From assembly GCF_000174195.1 (NCBI RefSeq), contig NZ_ACFY01000144.1, positions 1 to 57,312 of the forward strand: 57,312 bases of DNA, written 5' to 3'. The DNA comes from Roseburia inulinivorans DSM 16841 (GTDB lineage: Bacteria; Bacillota; Clostridia; Lachnospirales; Lachnospiraceae). The notes beneath the pieces are model-generated. The model had not been told where the DNA came from. It did no database searches and saw nothing but the letters and a program-made list of their open reading frames with translations. Of the stretch, positions 54,469 to 57,312 are shown one piece after another. A program made the position numbers and the translations under genes. Each line of letters begins with the position of its first letter. Position 1 is the first letter of the stretch.

Positions 54469-55342
54469 AATGTACTCCATGTTTTTCGTAGTAGTTTCTT
54501 ACAACAGAATTGCCATCTGTTTTCTCATTTAAATACACCATATTCAGTCCTGCGGTGTGGTTGATAATGATTTTGTCCTGATTTTCCAGACGCTCCAACA
54601 ATTCGATGAGCATGGTTCTCTTTAAGTTCATGATCTTTCCCGGTCCGCCCTTCATGGTCAGAAGTTCGTCGATCTGGACCGAATCATGCTCCTGTAAAAG
54701 ATCGTTCAGCAGATAATAAATAATATCCTCAGGTACTTTATTCAGATCCGGCTGGCATTTTTCAAACAGGTCACCTGAAACTTTGAGCAGATTTAATTTC
54801 CAGAAGGGGCTCTTGTTCTTTTCCTCCGGATTCATCTGCTTCTCTTTTCTCTTTACATACATTCGGAGAATGGCATCACAATCGTCTTCCACGGATTTTT
54901 CTGAAAACTTTTCTCCATCTGTATAATCCGCTGCAAGTTCTGTCATCTCATCGTTCATCTGTTTTCGTGAAAACTCCTCATAAGAAAAAGAATCAAAAAA
55001 CAGTCCCCACGCAGTTGCCAGTGCATAATTTTTTACGATCTGACAGTGTAAAAGCCATATCGTAAAAATATCCTCAAGATAAGGATCTCCTGTCAAAATG
55101 ATTCTTCCAAGCTCTGTGAGCTTTGTTCCCTCCTTCGGCTTATCCTCCGTCAGGTTCATCGTCTTAAGCCAGTAGCGGATCGATTTTGCCATATTAGGTC
55201 CAACTCCCAGTTCATCCGCTCCATAATTTTCAGAAAAAACTTTTGCATTTTTCTCTATTTCAAATAATCCTTTGTTCAGCCATCCCTCACGGAGAATAAA
55301 GCTTTCATGCCCCTTAAAACGGTATTTATTTTTCTCTGTCAA
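54437..55342 (-). CDS. DUF4007-family protein
   Basis: A 301-aa protein starting with TTG (AAGGTG 7 nt upstream). The N-terminus YRFKGHESFILREGWLNKGL is the hallmark of DUF4007, and the remaining sequence has helical, winged-helix-like character (GPGKIMNLKRTMLIELLERLE). DUF4007 genes are found beside PAPS-reductase-type genes in predicted DNA modification islands, as here, 14 nt after the sulfurtransferase. It may bind DNA and direct modification to sites, but its role is undetermined. Translationally coupled to the large ATPase. Confidence 0.88.
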   Translation of the reverse strand: MTEKNKYRFKGHESFILREGWLNKGLFEIEKNAKVFSENYGADELGVGPNMAKSIRYWLKTMNLTEDKPKEGTKLTELGRIILTGDPYLEDIFTIWLLHCQIVKNYALATAWGLFFDSFSYEEFSRKQMNDEMTELAADYTDGEKFSEKSVEDDCDAILRMYVKRKEKQMNPEEKNKSPFWKLNLLKVSGDLFEKCQPDLNKVPEDIIYYLLNDLLQEHDSVQIDELLTMKGGPGKIMNLKRTMLIELLERLENQDKIIINHTAGLNMVYLNEKTDGNSVVRNYYEKHGVHYEPFDETDTN

Positions 55343-55356
55343 GGATCGTCACCTTC

Positions 55357-57099
55357 CTACTCTCTTTTTATTGATAATACTTTCCGCATATAACAGCCTG
55401 CGATAAAGTGGTTCACACACTCTCCACAGCGCATGCATTTTTCATCTGAAATGCGGTAGTCGATTTTTCCATCTTTCTCTTCTTTCACAGAAAGTGCATT
55501 GAAACGGCATACACTTTCGCATGCCAGGCATCCCATGCACATCTGATACTTTGTAAGCTGACATTTGACACGTTCCTCCGCCGTTTTCATGTCGGATGCA
55601 CCGGCGATCTTATGATCCAGGATCGTCACTTTCAGATTCCTGCTTCCAACTCTTCCCTGCAATTTCAACAGAATCTTTCCGGCTCTATTCAAAATAAAAA
55701 CTTCTCCAAGTCTTGCATTGCCCATGTCAAAATTCAGATATCCAAATGGACGGAAAAGTTCGTATAATTCTTCTGTGACAGGTTTCTGAAGTTCGTAATT
55801 GAAGGCATTCTCTTCTGTGGCACATGGTTTAAAAGAGATCACCGATTTCTGTGCATACGCTACCCCGTTACCGCCCTGCCTTGCCTTCCAGAATCCGTCA
55901 TCCACATATACTTCTGCATCTTCTTTTCCGATACTTCTGGCAAAATCGATCAGCAGTGTACGAAACCGCTCTGACTGCTCATGCATATGGATTTTTGACA
56001 AAAATTCCGACCAGCCGCTGTTGTTCGGGCAGCACCAGCATCCAACCCTTGCATAACCCAGACGGTATGCGTCATTAAAATCAATCCCGGATGTCAGGAT
56101 GTACAGCCAGATATCAAAATCCATCCAGTCAATGATCGGGGAAACAATGCGCTGTTTCGTGATTTTAGGGCTGTCAGACTCCCGCTCGTATTTGCTCCGG
56201 CTCAACGATTCACTGCGCCGGATTCCATAAAAAGTTAAAATCTGATTTTTATCCCTATATAAAGATTTGATTCTTTTTTGAATCGTTCCCGTTTTAAAAA
56301 TGGTACAGCACCACCGCATCACACGGCTTGGCGGTCCAACCAATTTACATAATTCTTCAAAATCTTTTTCTTTATTTCTTGCAGAAATAAGAGGTGTCTT
56401 CGGATGATTCATCTTGAATCTCTGAACATATTCATAGGTATACGGAAATTCCAGCGTCGTATCTCCAAAAATATGCATGATCTGCGGATTGCTTAAAGCA
56501 CGTGTCACCAGATCTGCTGTGACAGTCGAATCCTTTCCCCCACTGAAGGAAACAAACATATCTGTAATATTAAAATTCTCTGTCACGCTTCTGATATATC
56601 CCTTCGCCTCTTCCACAATCCGGTTATATCGTTCTTTATTGCACAAAATAAAACGTTCCATCTGTTCTTCAAAGTACTGATAAGTATTCTGCGCTTTTAA
56701 TTCTTCGTATTGCTTCCGAATCGCATCTGTATCCTTATTTTTCAGGTCTTTGACAGAAAATTTAATTTTTTTTCCATTTACAAAATAATTATTTCCGTTG
56801 CCGTTCCAGACAGAATCTTTTTCAAATGCAAACGGCTTTTCCAAAATGATTTCTAACAGCAGACGTTCTTCTGGAAACACCGGTCTTACATCACTGGTCA
56901 GCTTTTTTCCTTCCTGTCCACAAACCGGACAAGTCTTCTCATAAATTGGCACCTGACATTCTGGACACCAGAAAATCTCTGAAATGGCATCTGCCCGTCC
57001 GCCACAACTAGGACATATACTTGTCTCACATCGATTATTTGTACATGGCAGATTCTCACCTGTTTTGTCATTTTTATTGTGGCAAATATATGTGATCAT
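55357..57099 (-). CDS. PP-loop sulfurtransferase (DndC/SspD/BrxP-like) with ferredoxin tail
   Basis: A 580-aa protein, first gene of the operon. N-terminal zinc ribbons (C6...C19, C24; CPSCGG; CPECQV; CPVCGQ, residues 1-61) are followed by a PAPS-reductase-type PP-loop domain (VSFSGGKDSTVTADL, 183-197) with RWCC (263-265) and CWCC (354-357) as likely Fe-S or sulfur-relay cysteines. The C-terminus is a two-cluster [4Fe-4S] ferredoxin (C521, C524, C527, C531 and C555, C558, C561, C569). The PP-loop protein in phosphorothioation systems adenylates the phosphate backbone before sulfur insertion. The ferredoxin tail suggests built-in electron supply. Its own promoter lies just upstream. Alternative: a sulfurtransferase for another nucleic acid. 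Confidence 0.88.
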   Translation of the reverse strand: MITYICHNKNDKTGENLPCTNNRCETSICPSCGGRADAISEIFWCPECQVPIYEKTCPVCGQEGKKLTSDVRPVFPEERLLLEIILEKPFAFEKDSVWNGNGNNYFVNGKKIKFSVKDLKNKDTDAIRKQYEELKAQNTYQYFEEQMERFILCNKERYNRIVEEAKGYIRSVTENFNITDMFVSFSGGKDSTVTADLVTRALSNPQIMHIFGDTTLEFPYTYEYVQRFKMNHPKTPLISARNKEKDFEELCKLVGPPSRVMRWCCTIFKTGTIQKRIKSLYRDKNQILTFYGIRRSESLSRSKYERESDSPKITKQRIVSPIIDWMDFDIWLYILTSGIDFNDAYRLGYARVGCWCCPNNSGWSEFLSKIHMHEQSERFRTLLIDFARSIGKEDAEVYVDDGFWKARQGGNGVAYAQKSVISFKPCATEENAFNYELQKPVTEELYELFRPFGYLNFDMGNARLGEVFILNRAGKILLKLQGRVGSRNLKVTILDHKIAGASDMKTAEERVKCQLTKYQMCMGCLACESVCRFNALSVKEEKDGKIDYRISDEKCMRCGECVNHFIAGCYMRKVLSIKRE

Positions 57100-57130
57100 A
57101 ATTGCACTTTTTCCTAACTTTCAAGACTTA

Positions 57131-57185
57131 TTCTTATAAAATAAGAATATATGTTCATTATAGTCTTAGCTTCAAAGAAATTCAA
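57131..57185 (-). promoter_or_regulatory. Promoter and palindromic operator of the defence operon
   Basis: On the minus strand TTGAAT (57180-57185), a 17-nt spacer and TATAAT (57157-57162). Directly after the start point lies a perfect palindrome, TTCTTAT-AAA-ATAAGAA (57131-57147), a likely operator for a repressor encoded elsewhere. Upstream, 57186-57312 shows no further gene. Confidence 0.7.
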
Positions 57186-57312
57186 TACGTTATTCTTTGT
57201 TTCAAAGACTTTTTGGATTATGAACTGCCGCTTCGGGTGGTGTTACGGGTTTTTTGCAGGTTATGTTGTATTGCATGCCTAAAGTATTTATAAACATAAA
57301 AAAATAGAACTG

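Overview
The window looks like a chromosomal segment from a gut Clostridia, most likely a Lachnospiraceae member of the Roseburia/Agathobacter type. This is inferred from the dgt-dnaG-rpoD-trmK order, the small so-called endosialidase protein next to clpC and radA, the low-GC Gram-positive ribosome binding sites (AGGAGG), and surface proteins ending in an SPKTG-type sortase signal. No rRNA or tRNA gene was seen, and the genus is a guess.

Layout. (1) 0.1-8.4 kb is a surface and accessory region on the minus strand: an AAA-ATPase/PD-(D/E)XK protein, a lipoprotein flanked by long inverted repeats, and three tandem sortase-anchored proteins that share signal peptides, spacers and C-termini. (2) 8.6-14.1 kb holds an AgrC/AgrA-like two-component pair, a DUF3887-like protein, MetY and an aldehyde dehydrogenase. 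(3) 14.1-25.2 kb is an ORF6N relic, an XRE regulator and housekeeping genes (trmK, rpoD, dnaG, dgt, radA, an endosialidase-like gene, clpC). Two copies of a 225-bp palindromic MITE lie just upstream of dnaG and clpC. (4) 25.5-32.3 kb is a cohesin-bearing membrane protein with a dockerin-bearing glucosaminidase, then an IS200/IS605 element with an interrupted tnpB and two small genes. (5) 32.4-38.6 kb contains a MoxR/Lon-like AAA ATPase, an HD-GYP protein behind a consensus promoter and hairpin leader, a cyclophilin, and a MATE transporter plus cytidylate-kinase-like gene behind a 270-nt structured leader with two related hairpin motifs. (6) 38.6-57.1 kb is a defence island: a DUF1016 nuclease, a type II-C cas9-cas1-cas2 locus with a tracrRNA but no array, and an eight-gene operon resembling DNA phosphorothioation systems.

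The most interesting part is the 44.7-57.1 kb operon. In transcription order it encodes a PP-loop sulfurtransferase with zinc ribbons and a ferredoxin tail, a DUF4007 protein, a 1179-aa P-loop ATPase, a cysteine desulfurase, a DUF262/HNH effector of the SspE/GmrSD kind, a 49-aa protein, a DndD-like SMC ATPase and a 183-aa protein. It has a clear promoter with a palindrome at the start site. I infer a sulfur-based DNA modification and restriction system whose gene set matches neither the classical Dnd nor the Ssp layout.

Several genes carry single-base frameshifts, mostly in homopolymers (radA, the cohesin gene, the dockerin gene, ORF6N, one surface protein). Because one of them is the housekeeping gene radA, sequencing or assembly error should be excluded before calling these pseudogenes.
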